64,000 nt of DNA. Origin: Myxococcales bacterium. Lineage in GTDB: Bacteria; Myxococcota_A; Polyangia; Polyangiales; GCA-016699535. The position numbers were made by a program, and so were the translations under genes. Of this stretch, positions 26,105 to 34,493 are shown piece after piece. A model generated the notes under the pieces. It searched no databases. It saw nothing but the letters and a program-made list of their open reading frames with translations, and was not told where the DNA came from. Where the stretch lies: contig JACKDX010000001.1 in NCBI GenBank assembly GCA_020633325.1, positions 372,001 to 436,000 of the forward strand, given 5' to 3'. Every line of letters begins with the position of its first letter. Positions within the stretch are counted from its first letter, which is position 1.

Positions 26105-27562
26105 CTACTCCCGCGGCCGATTGTCGTTGCGCAAAGCGAGCTCCTTCATTTTAAGCTGCAAGCTCTTTCGGGAAATTTTCAGGAGACGCGCAGCAAGCGT
26201 GATGTTCTGATGAGTTTGGTCGAGTGCTCTCAGAATAATATTACGTTCTAGCTGCAAAGTGGCTTCTCGCACGGCTTCTTTGAGGCCACCCTCTGGCACG
26301 ATCCCGGCTTCCTGCGTGGGGAGAGGCGTTTGAGTCTGGGAAGAGCTCGATGCGCGTGCTCCCAAATCGGGTGTGCCATCCTGGGGGCCCGTCACCTCTA
26401 GAGGGATGTCGCCCTTGGTGATGTGCGTGCCATCGCAAAAAAGCACGCACCGTTCCATCACGTTCTCAAGCTCGCGAATATTTCCGCGCCAGCTATGGGC
26501 AAGCAGCACCTCCAAGGCCTCCGGCTCAATTCCCTCAATCGATTTCCCGAGGCGTAAATTAAACTTCGCAATAAAATGCTGCACGAACAGCGGAATGTCT
26601 TCGAGGCGCTCGCGCAAGGAGGGAAGCCGTATCTGGACAACGTTTAGGCGATAGTAGAGATCTTCGCGAAAGCGCCCCGCTTGAATCTCCCCTTCGAGTT
26701 CGCGATTGGTGGCGGTCACAAGCCGCACATCAACCTTGATGGTTTTGATACCGCCCACGCGTTCAAACTCGCTCTCCTGAAGCGCCCGTAAAAGCTTCAC
26801 CTGAATACTGAGGGGGATTTCCCCGATCTCATCGAGAAACAGTGTGCCGCCATTTGCCAGCTCGAATCTTCCTGGCTTACTCGTGACCGCACCGGTAAAG
26901 GCGCCTTTTTCATAGCCGAAAAGCTCGCTTTCGATGAGCTCTGACGGTATCGCAGCACAGTGCACACCGATGAAAGGTTTGTCCTTACGTCCGCCTAGCT
27001 CATGCAGGGTGCGTGCCACGAGCTCCTTGCCCGTGCCGCTTTCACCTGTGATGAGTACGGTGCTTGGCGTATCGGCCACGCGCTCAATCATCTGATGAAG
27101 ATCCCGCATCACCTGGGCGCGCCCGACAAGCGGCCCTTTTCCCGTCACCGACAAGTAATCTCGCTCGACGAGGTCGCGCTGTGCAAGATCGCTTGTGCGC
27201 GCTGCCTTAGCAATTACATGGCGAAACTCTTCCTTGTCAAAAGGCTTTGTGACGTAATCAAACGCCCCTAACTTAAGCGCTTCCACGGCGGAATCCACCG
27301 AGCCATGCGCGGTGATCATGATCACGGGAATACCTGGATAATTCTGAGTGACATGCCGAAGGAGCGTCATGCCGTCGACTAGCGGCATTTGAAGATCGGT
27401 GACCACCACATCAACGTGGTGCTCACGAAGCGTATCTATCGCAGCCTGGCCGTTCTCGACAGCATGGACGTCATAGCCGTTCCTGGTCAGTTGAGCAGAG
27501 ACGACGCGGCGAAGGTTAACCTCGTCGTCCGCCAGCAAAATCTGTTTTGTTTCCGACGACAC
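26105..27562 (-). CDS. Sigma-54-dependent response regulator (NtrC family)
   Basis: An activator of sigma-54 promoters. The receiver domain has the phospho-acceptor Asp in VVVTDLQMPL (Asp64 counted from ATG 27586) and the conserved ADDE near the N-terminus. The AAA+ domain has Walker A GESGTGKELVART, the sigma-54 contact motif GAFTGA and LFLDEIGEIP; a Fis-type helix-turn-helix (NITLAARLLKISRKSLQLKM) ends it. I prefer GTG 27562, preceded by GGAAGA and lying after the lipoprotein stop, over ATG 27586, which would overlap that gene by 19 bases. No histidine kinase gene is adjacent, so the sensor is orphaned. Confidence 0.93.
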   Translation of the reverse strand: MSSETKQILLADDEVNLRRVVSAQLTRNGYDVHAVENGQAAIDTLREHHVDVVVTDLQMPLVDGMTLLRHVTQNYPGIPVIMITAHGSVDSAVEALKLGAFDYVTKPFDKEEFRHVIAKAARTSDLAQRDLVERDYLSVTGKGPLVGRAQVMRDLHQMIERVADTPSTVLITGESGTGKELVARTLHELGGRKDKPFIGVHCAAIPSELIESELFGYEKGAFTGAVTSKPGRFELANGGTLFLDEIGEIPLSIQVKLLRALQESEFERVGGIKTIKVDVRLVTATNRELEGEIQAGRFREDLYYRLNVVQIRLPSLRERLEDIPLFVQHFIAKFNLRLGKSIEGIEPEALEVLLAHSWRGNIRELENVMERCVLFCDGTHITKGDIPLEVTGPQDGTPDLGARASSSSQTQTPLPTQEAGIVPEGGLKEAVREATLQLERNIILRALDQTHQNITLAARLLKISRKSLQLKMKELALRNDNRPRE

Positions 27563-27567
27563 ACCCG

Positions 27568-28995
27568 CTACTCTTCCGGCACGCATCGCGCATCCAAACC
27601 TTGCTCACTCGATAGATCTCCAAGCAAGGGAGTGCACAAAAACACCGTGACCGCTCCCGATGCGTCATCAATGCCAGGGGCACCTGCGACCAATTCATCG
27701 CGGCGTGCCGCGCCATTCCCCGTACTCACGGTCGTCACGCTGCTTCCAAGCATCGCACCTGTGGAGGGATCTGGGTGTGCAACCAGCACCGGCTCTCCGA
27801 AACGCAAGGCGCCAGAGGTAGTTCGCGCCCCGCCTGGAAATACGACGACCGCTCCGGATGACAGTTTTCCTCCGATAGCGGCATCTGGAGCACCCACCAA
27901 CAAGTCTCCTACGCCATCGCCATTGATATCGCCGATGGCGGCCGATGCCGCAAAGTTTGCGTCGATACATCGGAGTTCCTCAGACAGGCCCTGGGGACAA
28001 TCAATAAGGACGGGATCACCGTCCCACGGGTTACATCCGCTTGCGGGAGGCACATCTTTACCGTCATAAATCTCAATGCGATCAGCAGCGCCATCGCCAT
28101 CTGAATCGACGTGCACTATCAAGTCCGGCCGGGGAGCATCCGATGCCGTGTGCTCTTGGTTGATATCGCCAATCGTGACCGCCATGGGCCTCCAGGGTGA
28201 TTGACCTTGGAGACATGCATGAACTTCCAATGTCGCAGACCCCTCTTTCAACAAACCCAACACCAGGGTTCTTGTCTTCGGGGCGGTCATGGCAACGAGC
28301 GCGCTGTCCGCGTCCCAAGCGCCCGCCGCAACGGCCGTGCCGAGGGCGCCTTGCTTGCCTTGGACCGCACTGTGGTCAGATAATATCAGTGGCGACGGTG
28401 GCTTGGCATCCAAAAGAAGATAGACTCCGCCGTCACCGCTGTTCATCAAAGGCGCACCCACCAAGGCAAGGCCAAGGGATAAGACGCTGGGAGGCAGCTC
28501 TGCTGAAGCTTCCCCAAAACCGACCGAGGATGGCACCTTAAGCGAGGCACGTCGCATGGGCTCGCTTTCGCATACGACCACTACCCCTGCGTTCGGCATG
28601 CTGGATGATTCGCTGCCCACCGCAGCCATACACATGGACTCGCCATCCCACTGCCTGAGAGGGACCATGGATCGCGCTTGATTCGCGGCACCGTCGCATG
28701 TGACGTCATCCAAACAGACATCAATGGCGCGTTTTGTAATCTCGAGGTGCTCGCCAGTCCAGCCCTGATTGATGCGTATTGCAGATCCGGGACCAGAGCT
28801 CATGGCCAGCCTTGATAGACTATTTCCCTCGATGTCAAACCGGTAGCCGTGCACGCGCGCTCCGAAACGCTCGTACTGCAATGCCGAAGGCCGTTCGATA
28901 TCAATCACGGGCGTGTTGTCCTTGATGTCGTCAAACACCGAGGGATCACAGCCCGCCGCCCACAGCAACAAGAAGGTTACAATGAACCCACGCAT
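27568..28995 (-). CDS. FG-GAP repeat lipoprotein
   Basis: A 475-residue lipoprotein: signal MRGFIVTFLLLWAAGC with lipobox AAGC, followed by DP. It contains Ca-binding FG-GAP-like loops (DSDGDGAADRIEIYDG and DINGDGVGDLLVGAPD) and several cysteines likely forming disulfides. Such integrin-alpha-like beta-propeller proteins are abundant on myxobacterial surfaces; the ligand is unknown. Its start shares one base with the stop of the TPR/PEGA gene upstream (TGATG). Confidence 0.85.
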   Translation of the reverse strand: MRGFIVTFLLLWAAGCDPSVFDDIKDNTPVIDIERPSALQYERFGARVHGYRFDIEGNSLSRLAMSSGPGSAIRINQGWTGEHLEITKRAIDVCLDDVTCDGAANQARSMVPLRQWDGESMCMAAVGSESSSMPNAGVVVVCESEPMRRASLKVPSSVGFGEASAELPPSVLSLGLALVGAPLMNSGDGGVYLLLDAKPPSPLILSDHSAVQGKQGALGTAVAAGAWDADSALVAMTAPKTRTLVLGLLKEGSATLEVHACLQGQSPWRPMAVTIGDINQEHTASDAPRPDLIVHVDSDGDGAADRIEIYDGKDVPPASGCNPWDGDPVLIDCPQGLSEELRCIDANFAASAAIGDINGDGVGDLLVGAPDAAIGGKLSSGAVVVFPGGARTTSGALRFGEPVLVAHPDPSTGAMLGSSVTTVSTGNGAARRDELVAGAPGIDDASGAVTVFLCTPLLGDLSSEQGLDARCVPEE

Positions 28996-30404
28996 CAGAA
29001 CTGTCTCCCGAGTCTTAGGCCCGCGCCATTGGGATCAAGGTAAGGTGCGAACGCCCAATCTTGTGGCTTGGAGATCCTGGCCTCCGAATCGGGCGAGGGA
29101 TCTTTAAGAAAATTGTACACGGCTAATAGGCCCATGATCGCGCCTACGCCAAAGGACACATCAGCACCAATCGCGAGAATCTTACCCTTCAAATAGCGAG
29201 AATCGTCGGTGGTCAACACGCCGCGAGCTTGATCGCGCTTAAGACTGTCCTCCGTACCATTCGCTAAGAGTCCCAACGCAATCCCGCCGCCCACAAATGC
29301 AGCGGACATAATGGCAAATGTCCATGCACTCGCCCGACTGACCGAGTCGTGCAGATGTAGATTTATAGGCGTAACTCGGCCCTTGTAAATTTCCACCTTG
29401 CCTTCCCAGTCTTTTTTCTCGTCCGCCTCGACACGCACCGTGTGTGTTCCGGTACTGAGCTTGCCCGTGTAAGGAGCTTTGCCTACCGGCTTGTCATCCA
29501 CATACACATCAGCGCCATACACGTTGGCATTGATGCTGAGCTTGCCATACGGCACGCGAACCATGGCAGCTCGTAAGGTGTTTTGCTCGCCCGCGATGAC
29601 CTTGGCGTTTGTGGCCAAGCCCGCAAATCCAGGTTTTTTTAACCAGACTTGATGTCGGCCGGCCGGGAGCACTGCGAGATAGGGCGTCTTGCCCACGCTG
29701 CCTGCGCCGAGATCGTCGATAAAAACGTCGGCCCCGGGGTTGCGCGTGATCACATTGAGTGTCCCCAAGAACTCGCCTTGACTCATCTCAGCGATCAATA
29801 TGTACACTTTGCCCGGGCTCACAGACACCGGTATTTCAACCGGATGATATTTGGGATGCTCGATGAAGACCGTGTACTGACCTTGCTCCAAGGTATGTGC
29901 GGAGGGGCTTTGGCCGATGGCAATGACTTTGCCGGCACTCCTAAGCGATACCTTGGCTCCCTTGGGATTGGTCCTAACAGAGACGAGCGACTTGAAGCTT
30001 GAGCTATGTTGCTCCATCGCATCGGCTTCGCCCGCCTTATGAGTTTGACCTGCCGCTACACGCAATAGCTCGATACGTTGCTTCACGTGGGATGCGTCGG
30101 GAGCGTTCGGCTCCTCACTCAAATATTTTTCGAATAGGGCGGCTGCTTTGGTGTACTGCCGTTCCCGCTCGCGTGCGATGGCGGCGTTATATAGAAAGGC
30201 GCTAAAGGGCTGGGCGGCATACGCCGAGCCGAACTCTTCGGCCGCCTTATTAAACTCCCCTTGCGAATAAAACTCTTGGCCGCGTTCCATGTGCGTGCGC
30301 GCCTGTTCGATTAAAGCTTTATCAGGATCGGCTTGTCCGAGGGTGATCGACGGGATAAACCACACATACAGGCCAATCAAAGAGGTCCGTATCGCTCCTT
30401 GCAT
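28995..30404 (-). CDS. Secreted TPR protein with PEGA-like repeats
   Basis: Start chosen at ATG 30404 (GAAGG spaced 8 bases), giving the signal MQGAIRTSLIGLYVWFIPS ending near LGQA. The N-terminal third has TPR helices (EQARTHMERGQEFYSQGEFNKAAEEF). Three PEGA-like units follow (VRTNPKGAKVSL, VITRNPGADVFIDD and INANVYGADVYVDD), and two C-terminal hydrophobic segments (ASAWTFAIMSAAFVGGGIAL and AIGADVSFGVGAIMGLLAV) are the outer part of a membrane anchor. Likely an envelope scaffold protein. Confidence 0.82.
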   Translation of the reverse strand: MQGAIRTSLIGLYVWFIPSITLGQADPDKALIEQARTHMERGQEFYSQGEFNKAAEEFGSAYAAQPFSAFLYNAAIARERERQYTKAAALFEKYLSEEPNAPDASHVKQRIELLRVAAGQTHKAGEADAMEQHSSSFKSLVSVRTNPKGAKVSLRSAGKVIAIGQSPSAHTLEQGQYTVFIEHPKYHPVEIPVSVSPGKVYILIAEMSQGEFLGTLNVITRNPGADVFIDDLGAGSVGKTPYLAVLPAGRHQVWLKKPGFAGLATNAKVIAGEQNTLRAAMVRVPYGKLSINANVYGADVYVDDKPVGKAPYTGKLSTGTHTVRVEADEKKDWEGKVEIYKGRVTPINLHLHDSVSRASAWTFAIMSAAFVGGGIALGLLANGTEDSLKRDQARGVLTTDDSRYLKGKILAIGADVSFGVGAIMGLLAVYNFLKDPSPDSEARISKPQDWAFAPYLDPNGAGLRLGRQF

Positions 30405-30452
30405 GATAGAACCTTCGCGCTCTTTGCCTACCGACGTCAACCCTCGCTACCC

Positions 30453-30983
30453 ATGCGCATGACTCCCCTGAAAGCTTCTCTAGTGCTGAAATGGGCTCTC
30501 TATGCAGCACTCGCGGTGGTGATGGTGGCAGTGGTATACTCACGCTTTTTCCCCGCATTGGTCGCAAAGGGTCGCATGGCGCCCCCTCTTGTTCTGTGGC
30601 TTGATTCCCAAGAACGGCTCGATATTACCGAGGCGAGAGGCGCGTGGCTGGTTCTGAACTTTTGGGGAACCTACTGCGGACCGTGTCGGCGCGAGGCCCC
30701 AGTCCTCAATCGCATTCATGAGAAGCTCGCACCTAAGGGGGGTCGCGTGATAGGCATTGCCGTCGATGACCTGCCTCTCTTGAGCGTTACCAAGAAGGCT
30801 CGCGCCCTCGGCATGAGCTACCCTATCGCCCTTGCGAGCGAAGAAGATATGACGCGATGTAAGGTAACCACTATCCCCACGACCTATGTGCTCGATCCAA
30901 AAGGGATCATCCGTGATGCGACAGTGGGCATGATATCGGAGCGACGCCTGTTGCGGGTACTCAAAACCCCCTTTATGAGATAG
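30453..30983 (+). CDS. TlpA/ResA-like thiol-disulfide oxidoreductase
   Basis: A 176-residue protein. I chose ATG 30453 (or 30459) because the upstream 40 codons are unlike the family. One N-terminal membrane helix (VLKWALYAALAVVMVAVVY) anchors a periplasmic thioredoxin fold with the active site FWGTYCGPCRREAP (CGPC) and the later TIPTTYVLDPKG cis-proline region. It starts the plus-strand block that continues with the Tol genes 10 bases further on. Role in reducing or oxidising envelope cysteines; partner not defined. Confidence 0.88.
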   Translation: MRMTPLKASLVLKWALYAALAVVMVAVVYSRFFPALVAKGRMAPPLVLWLDSQERLDITEARGAWLVLNFWGTYCGPCRREAPVLNRIHEKLAPKGGRVIGIAVDDLPLLSVTKKARALGMSYPIALASEEDMTRCKVTTIPTTYVLDPKGIIRDATVGMISERRLLRVLKTPFMR

Positions 30984-30993
30984 GTTCACGTCC

Positions 30994-31719
30994 ATGACTG
31001 GTGGAATCTGGGATTTAATTGTTCAGGCGTCGACTGTCGTCAAAGTCGTTATGGCGCTGCTAGTAGTATTGTCCGCGGGAACATGGTTTATCGTGGGGGC
31101 TAAGCTCAAGCAGTTTGGTTCCGCAGGCCGGTTCAGCAGAAGGTTTCTTCAGCTCTTTTGGGCTAAGGGTAACCGAGGACAATGGGATGCGGCGCGGCTT
31201 GAGCATGTGTATCATCAGCTTGCCGCATATAGACAGTCACCGCTCGCGAAAATGTTTCACGCAGGCTACGTCGAGCTTGCGCGCATGACGGGCACAAGTA
31301 GCCCTCATCATGGAAGTTACCCTCCACCGCGTGCGGAGCTATCGCCCACGGCGGATGTGCAAAATGTGGAGCGTGCGCTTCGCCGGACGGCAGCTACCGA
31401 GCTGACGCAGCTTGAGCAACACCTTTCCTTTCTGGCCACCACCGGCTCGACAGCACCGTTTATCGGATTGTTTGGTACGGTTTGGGGCATAATGAACTCA
31501 TTTCTCGCCATTCGGGCCAAAGGCAATGCCAGTCTGGATGTGGTCGGGGGCGATATTGCCGAGGCGTTGATCGCCACCGCGCTGGGCTTGGCGGCGGCCA
31601 TTCCTGCGGTCATGGCTTATAACTACTTTGTGCGTAGATTGCGGCTATTGGAAAACGATATGGACGCATTTAACAACGACTTTCTAAACATCGTGCGTCG
31701 GCATTTTTTGAGTCGCTAG
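30994..31719 (+). CDS. tolQ: Tol-Pal system protein TolQ (MotA/TolQ/ExbB proton channel)
   Basis: An inner-membrane proton-channel subunit that energises the Tol complex for outer-membrane constriction. It is 241 residues with three membrane segments: N-terminal (VVKVVMALLVVLSAGTWFIVGA), a middle pair (GSTAPFIGLFGTVWGIMNSFLAI) and ATALGLAAAIPAVMAYNYF. The GLFGTVWGI and GLAAAIPA motifs are the family signatures. The gene order TolQ-TolR-TolA-TolB assigns it as tolQ rather than exbB. Confidence 0.9.
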   Translation: MTGGIWDLIVQASTVVKVVMALLVVLSAGTWFIVGAKLKQFGSAGRFSRRFLQLFWAKGNRGQWDAARLEHVYHQLAAYRQSPLAKMFHAGYVELARMTGTSSPHHGSYPPPRAELSPTADVQNVERALRRTAATELTQLEQHLSFLATTGSTAPFIGLFGTVWGIMNSFLAIRAKGNASLDVVGGDIAEALIATALGLAAAIPAVMAYNYFVRRLRLLENDMDAFNNDFLNIVRRHFLSR

Positions 31720-31730
31720 AGGCGCACGCC

Positions 31731-32153
31731 ATGGGCATGTCCAGCAACAATGGTCGTACGGGTCGCACACCGATGAGTGAAATCAATGTGACGCCGTTCG
31801 TAGACGTCATGCTGGTGTTGCTGATCATTTTTATGGTCAGCGCGCCCTTGCTGACCAAGGGCGTCTCGGTGGATCTCCCGAATGCGCAAGCGCCGCGTAT
31901 GGACATCCAGCAGGAAAAGCTCTTGCTAACTGTTTCTAAGGACAAGAAAATCTTTCTAGGTCAAGTGGAGGTGCCCTATGAGCGGCTCTCAGAAACGCTG
32001 CTCCATAATGAGCGGCTCAAGCGCGAAAAAGAACTTTATGTGTTTGCCGACGAGCTGGTGCCCTACGGCCTGGTTGCCAAGGTTCTTGCGTTGATTCGCA
32101 AGGCAGGCATCGAAAAGCTTGGGTTGGTCACAGACCCCTTACACGAGGAATAG
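31731..32153 (+). CDS. tolR: Tol-Pal system protein TolR (ExbD/TolR)
   Basis: A 140-residue protein with the conserved MSEINVTPFVDVMLVLLIIFMV segment, with the channel Asp at residue 25 in the membrane helix, and a periplasmic C-terminal domain (KIFLGQVEVPYERLSETLL...VLALIRKAGIEKLGLVTDP). It starts 11 bases after tolQ and ends just before the TolA-like gene. The alternative start two codons later (MSSNNG) is also possible. Confidence 0.92.
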   Translation: MGMSSNNGRTGRTPMSEINVTPFVDVMLVLLIIFMVSAPLLTKGVSVDLPNAQAPRMDIQQEKLLLTVSKDKKIFLGQVEVPYERLSETLLHNERLKREKELYVFADELVPYGLVAKVLALIRKAGIEKLGLVTDPLHEE

Positions 32154-32155
32154 AC

Positions 32156-32887
32156 ATGCAGGTCGGCATGTTTATGGCAGGATCGGCGCTGAGCCTCTTG
32201 GTACATGGGATCATCGTCGCAGCGTTTGTTTTGAGTGGCCTGCTTGGCGGGATGCTGCCCGCAAGGGCAAAAAAGCCCATAGAAGAGCGCACGGTGATTG
32301 AAGCCCGGCTGGTGCAGCTCGGCAAAGAGATCGATCCCCGGCAGCTGCCCAACCGCCAGGTCCCTCTGTTGCAGACTGCCCCTCCCGATACAGTGGCGGT
32401 ATCAGACAACCCAGAGGAAACTCCCGAGCAACCTACGGAGCAAAAGCCTCCCAATCCGACCGAAGACCTACTGACGCGTTTGGGTGATCGTGCCCAGACG
32501 TTTGCAGAGCTTGCCGAAGAGCGAGAGAAGGAAGGAAGCCCCGAAGGCGTGGCAGATGGCAGCAGCCAGGCGAAAGCAGGCGATGTGTACGCGGGGAAAC
32601 TCTATCAGTTTTTCCGGCGTGGCTGGACTGTGCCCACTGTGATCACCGATGCTGAAAGTCAAAAACTTGCCGCAGAGGTCGACGTTGACATTACCAACGA
32701 TCTTAAGATTGGCAAGTTCACCTTGCGGCGTTCGAGCGGCAACAGCTTATTTGATCAATCGGTGCTTGATAATCTCGCACGGCTGAAGGACGCCGATGCG
32801 ACTTTGCCTGAACCGCCGCCGGAAGTCGCCGCGACATATGTGGGTCAGACCGTCGGTCTTTTGTTTCGTGGCCGCGACGCGGGATAG
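32156..32887 (+). CDS. TolA/TonB-type energy transducer
   Basis: A 243-residue protein: one N-terminal membrane helix (LLVHGIIVAAFVLSGLLGG) then a proline/acid-rich linker and a C-terminal TonB/TolA-like domain (about 140-240, YQFFRRGWTVPTVITDAE...SLFDQSVLDNLARLKDADATLPEPPPE). It would span the periplasm and link the TolQR motor to the outer membrane. Positionally it is tolA, but the long alanine-rich helix of enterobacterial TolA is absent, so I leave the symbol open. Confidence 0.83.
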   Translation: MQVGMFMAGSALSLLVHGIIVAAFVLSGLLGGMLPARAKKPIEERTVIEARLVQLGKEIDPRQLPNRQVPLLQTAPPDTVAVSDNPEETPEQPTEQKPPNPTEDLLTRLGDRAQTFAELAEEREKEGSPEGVADGSSQAKAGDVYAGKLYQFFRRGWTVPTVITDAESQKLAAEVDVDITNDLKIGKFTLRRSSGNSLFDQSVLDNLARLKDADATLPEPPPEVAATYVGQTVGLLFRGRDAG

Positions 32888-32956
32888 ATAGCCGAGTACT
32901 TTGCCGATATACCCGAGTTGACATAAGGTGTAGCGCGTGATGCCGAGGCCAAGATC

Positions 32957-34237
32957 ATGAAGATTCATGCATTGTGGGCGCCCCTGCTTATTCTGCTAAC
33001 TCTCGCTGTCGGGTGGTGGGCTGTTCCCGCCATTGGACAAAAGGACGAACCCACCCTTCCTTCGCGCGGCGTCGTGATTGAGATCGATTCTCCCGAGCGA
33101 GCCCTTTACAGGATCGCGGTGCCGAACCTTCAAGGCAGTTTAGTGGGCGCGACGGCAGCAGAGGTGCTGCGAAACGACTTCAAGCTTGTGTCGTTGTTCA
33201 CGGTTCTCGATGCCCGCTCGTTTTTGGACAGTCAGTCAAACACGCTGGACCTGCGCGTTTCCGATTGGAGCGTGGTGGGTGCGCAAGCCGTGATCAAAGG
33301 CAAACTGACTCAAGCGGGGTCCGCTGTGAAGGTGGAGCTGCGCCTTTATGAGCTAGCCCAAGGTAGCTTGCCGACCTTGAAGAAAACCTATCGCGGCTCG
33401 GCTGGCAACCTGCGCACAATAATGCATCGCTTTGCCAATGAGGTGCTTCGGGAGCTCACGGGTGAGGCTGGGGCCTTTGATAGTCGTCTCACCTTTTCGC
33501 GTCGCAAGGGACCGGGGCGCAAGGACGTTTACGTATCGGATTTCGACGGCCATGGGGTAGGCCGCGTCTCGCGAGGCAAAGGTGTTTCGATGCTGCCAAA
33601 CTTCGGACCGGGCGGCATCTGGTACTCCGTGCTGACCAAGTTCGGCATGTTTATCACTCGAAGTGGCGCCAATGATCGCGCGATCATTAAGAGCCAAGGG
33701 ATGAACATGGGCGTGACTTCGTGTGGAGATCGGATGGTGTTTTCTTCTACCCGCACGGGCAATGCGGAGATTTTCAGCGCCAATCCCGACGGTTCCGATG
33801 TCAGACAAATCACCCATCACCGTGGCATCGACGTTAGTCCCGCCTGTGGGCCCACAGGGCAGTTGGCGTTTGTTTCAAACCGGCATGGAAGCCCGCAAAT
33901 TTTCACCATGAACGGGGACGGTTCAGGTGTAAAGCGCATCACGTACCGGGGCGATTACAATCAGACTCCTGCATGGTGCCCAGACCCTAAGAAATCCTTG
34001 TTGGCATTCACCGGCCGAAGTGGGGATTATGATATCTTCACGGTGAACGTGCAGACGGGGGCGTACACCCGACTGACTCAGGGCCAGGGCAGCAATAAAG
34101 ATCCAGCATTTTCTCCAGATTGCCGCATGGTCGCCTTTGCCTCGTCGCGGGGCGGTATCTATCTGTCGAACCCGGAAGGCTTGAATCACAACCTGGTGGT
34201 CAAGGGCGCTGCAGAAACCATCCGCTGGTCGAGATAG
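32957..34237 (+). CDS. tolB: Tol-Pal periplasmic protein TolB
   Basis: A 426-residue periplasmic beta-propeller protein. Signal peptide LLILLTLAVGWWAVPAIGQ; N-terminal TolB domain (IAVPNLQGSLVGATAAEVLRNDF...LFTVLD) and C-terminal six-bladed WD40-like repeats with the phrase types GNAEIFSANPDGSDVRQIT, GSPQIFTMNGDGSGVKRIT and GDYDIFTVNVQTG. It sits last of the four Tol genes, 69 bases after the TolA-like gene. Confidence 0.93.
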   Translation: MKIHALWAPLLILLTLAVGWWAVPAIGQKDEPTLPSRGVVIEIDSPERALYRIAVPNLQGSLVGATAAEVLRNDFKLVSLFTVLDARSFLDSQSNTLDLRVSDWSVVGAQAVIKGKLTQAGSAVKVELRLYELAQGSLPTLKKTYRGSAGNLRTIMHRFANEVLRELTGEAGAFDSRLTFSRRKGPGRKDVYVSDFDGHGVGRVSRGKGVSMLPNFGPGGIWYSVLTKFGMFITRSGANDRAIIKSQGMNMGVTSCGDRMVFSSTRTGNAEIFSANPDGSDVRQITHHRGIDVSPACGPTGQLAFVSNRHGSPQIFTMNGDGSGVKRITYRGDYNQTPAWCPDPKKSLLAFTGRSGDYDIFTVNVQTGAYTRLTQGQGSNKDPAFSPDCRMVAFASSRGGIYLSNPEGLNHNLVVKGAAETIRWSR

Positions 34238-34274
34238 GGTAGTTTTAATACGCAGATTTGTTAGAGTTCACGCC

Positions 34275-34475
34275 ATGTGCCCGACATGGCTCCTTGTTCT
34301 TGCAATGACTCTCGCTGGTTGCCAGCTCATTGCGGATTTCGATCGCGACAAGATCAAAAGCGATGTGTCTACCGATACAAGTGATGACGCAGGCGAGGCA
34401 CCTAAGGACGCGAGCGGGGACGTGAGTGCCGATTCCCTCGAGCCACCGCCCGATGTCGAGACCGACGCCCAGTGA
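34275..34475 (+). CDS. Very small Asp-rich lipoprotein at the pal position
   Basis: A 66-residue product with a signal and lipobox MCPTWLLVLAMTLAGC, then a strongly acidic low-complexity tail (TDTSDDAGEAPKDASGDVS). It follows tolB by 37 bases, where other bacteria place pal, but has no OmpA-like peptidoglycan-binding domain. Whether it is expressed is uncertain; the lipobox is convincing. Confidence 0.55.
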   Translation: MCPTWLLVLAMTLAGCQLIADFDRDKIKSDVSTDTSDDAGEAPKDASGDVSADSLEPPPDVETDAQ

Positions 34476-34493
34476 GGCGGCGCGCGACAGCGG

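Noticed and set aside
30333..30452. 40-codon extension of the thioredoxin-like protein
   Set aside because: It overlaps the divergent TPR/PEGA gene start and lacks a signal; the membrane helix begins after ATG 30453.
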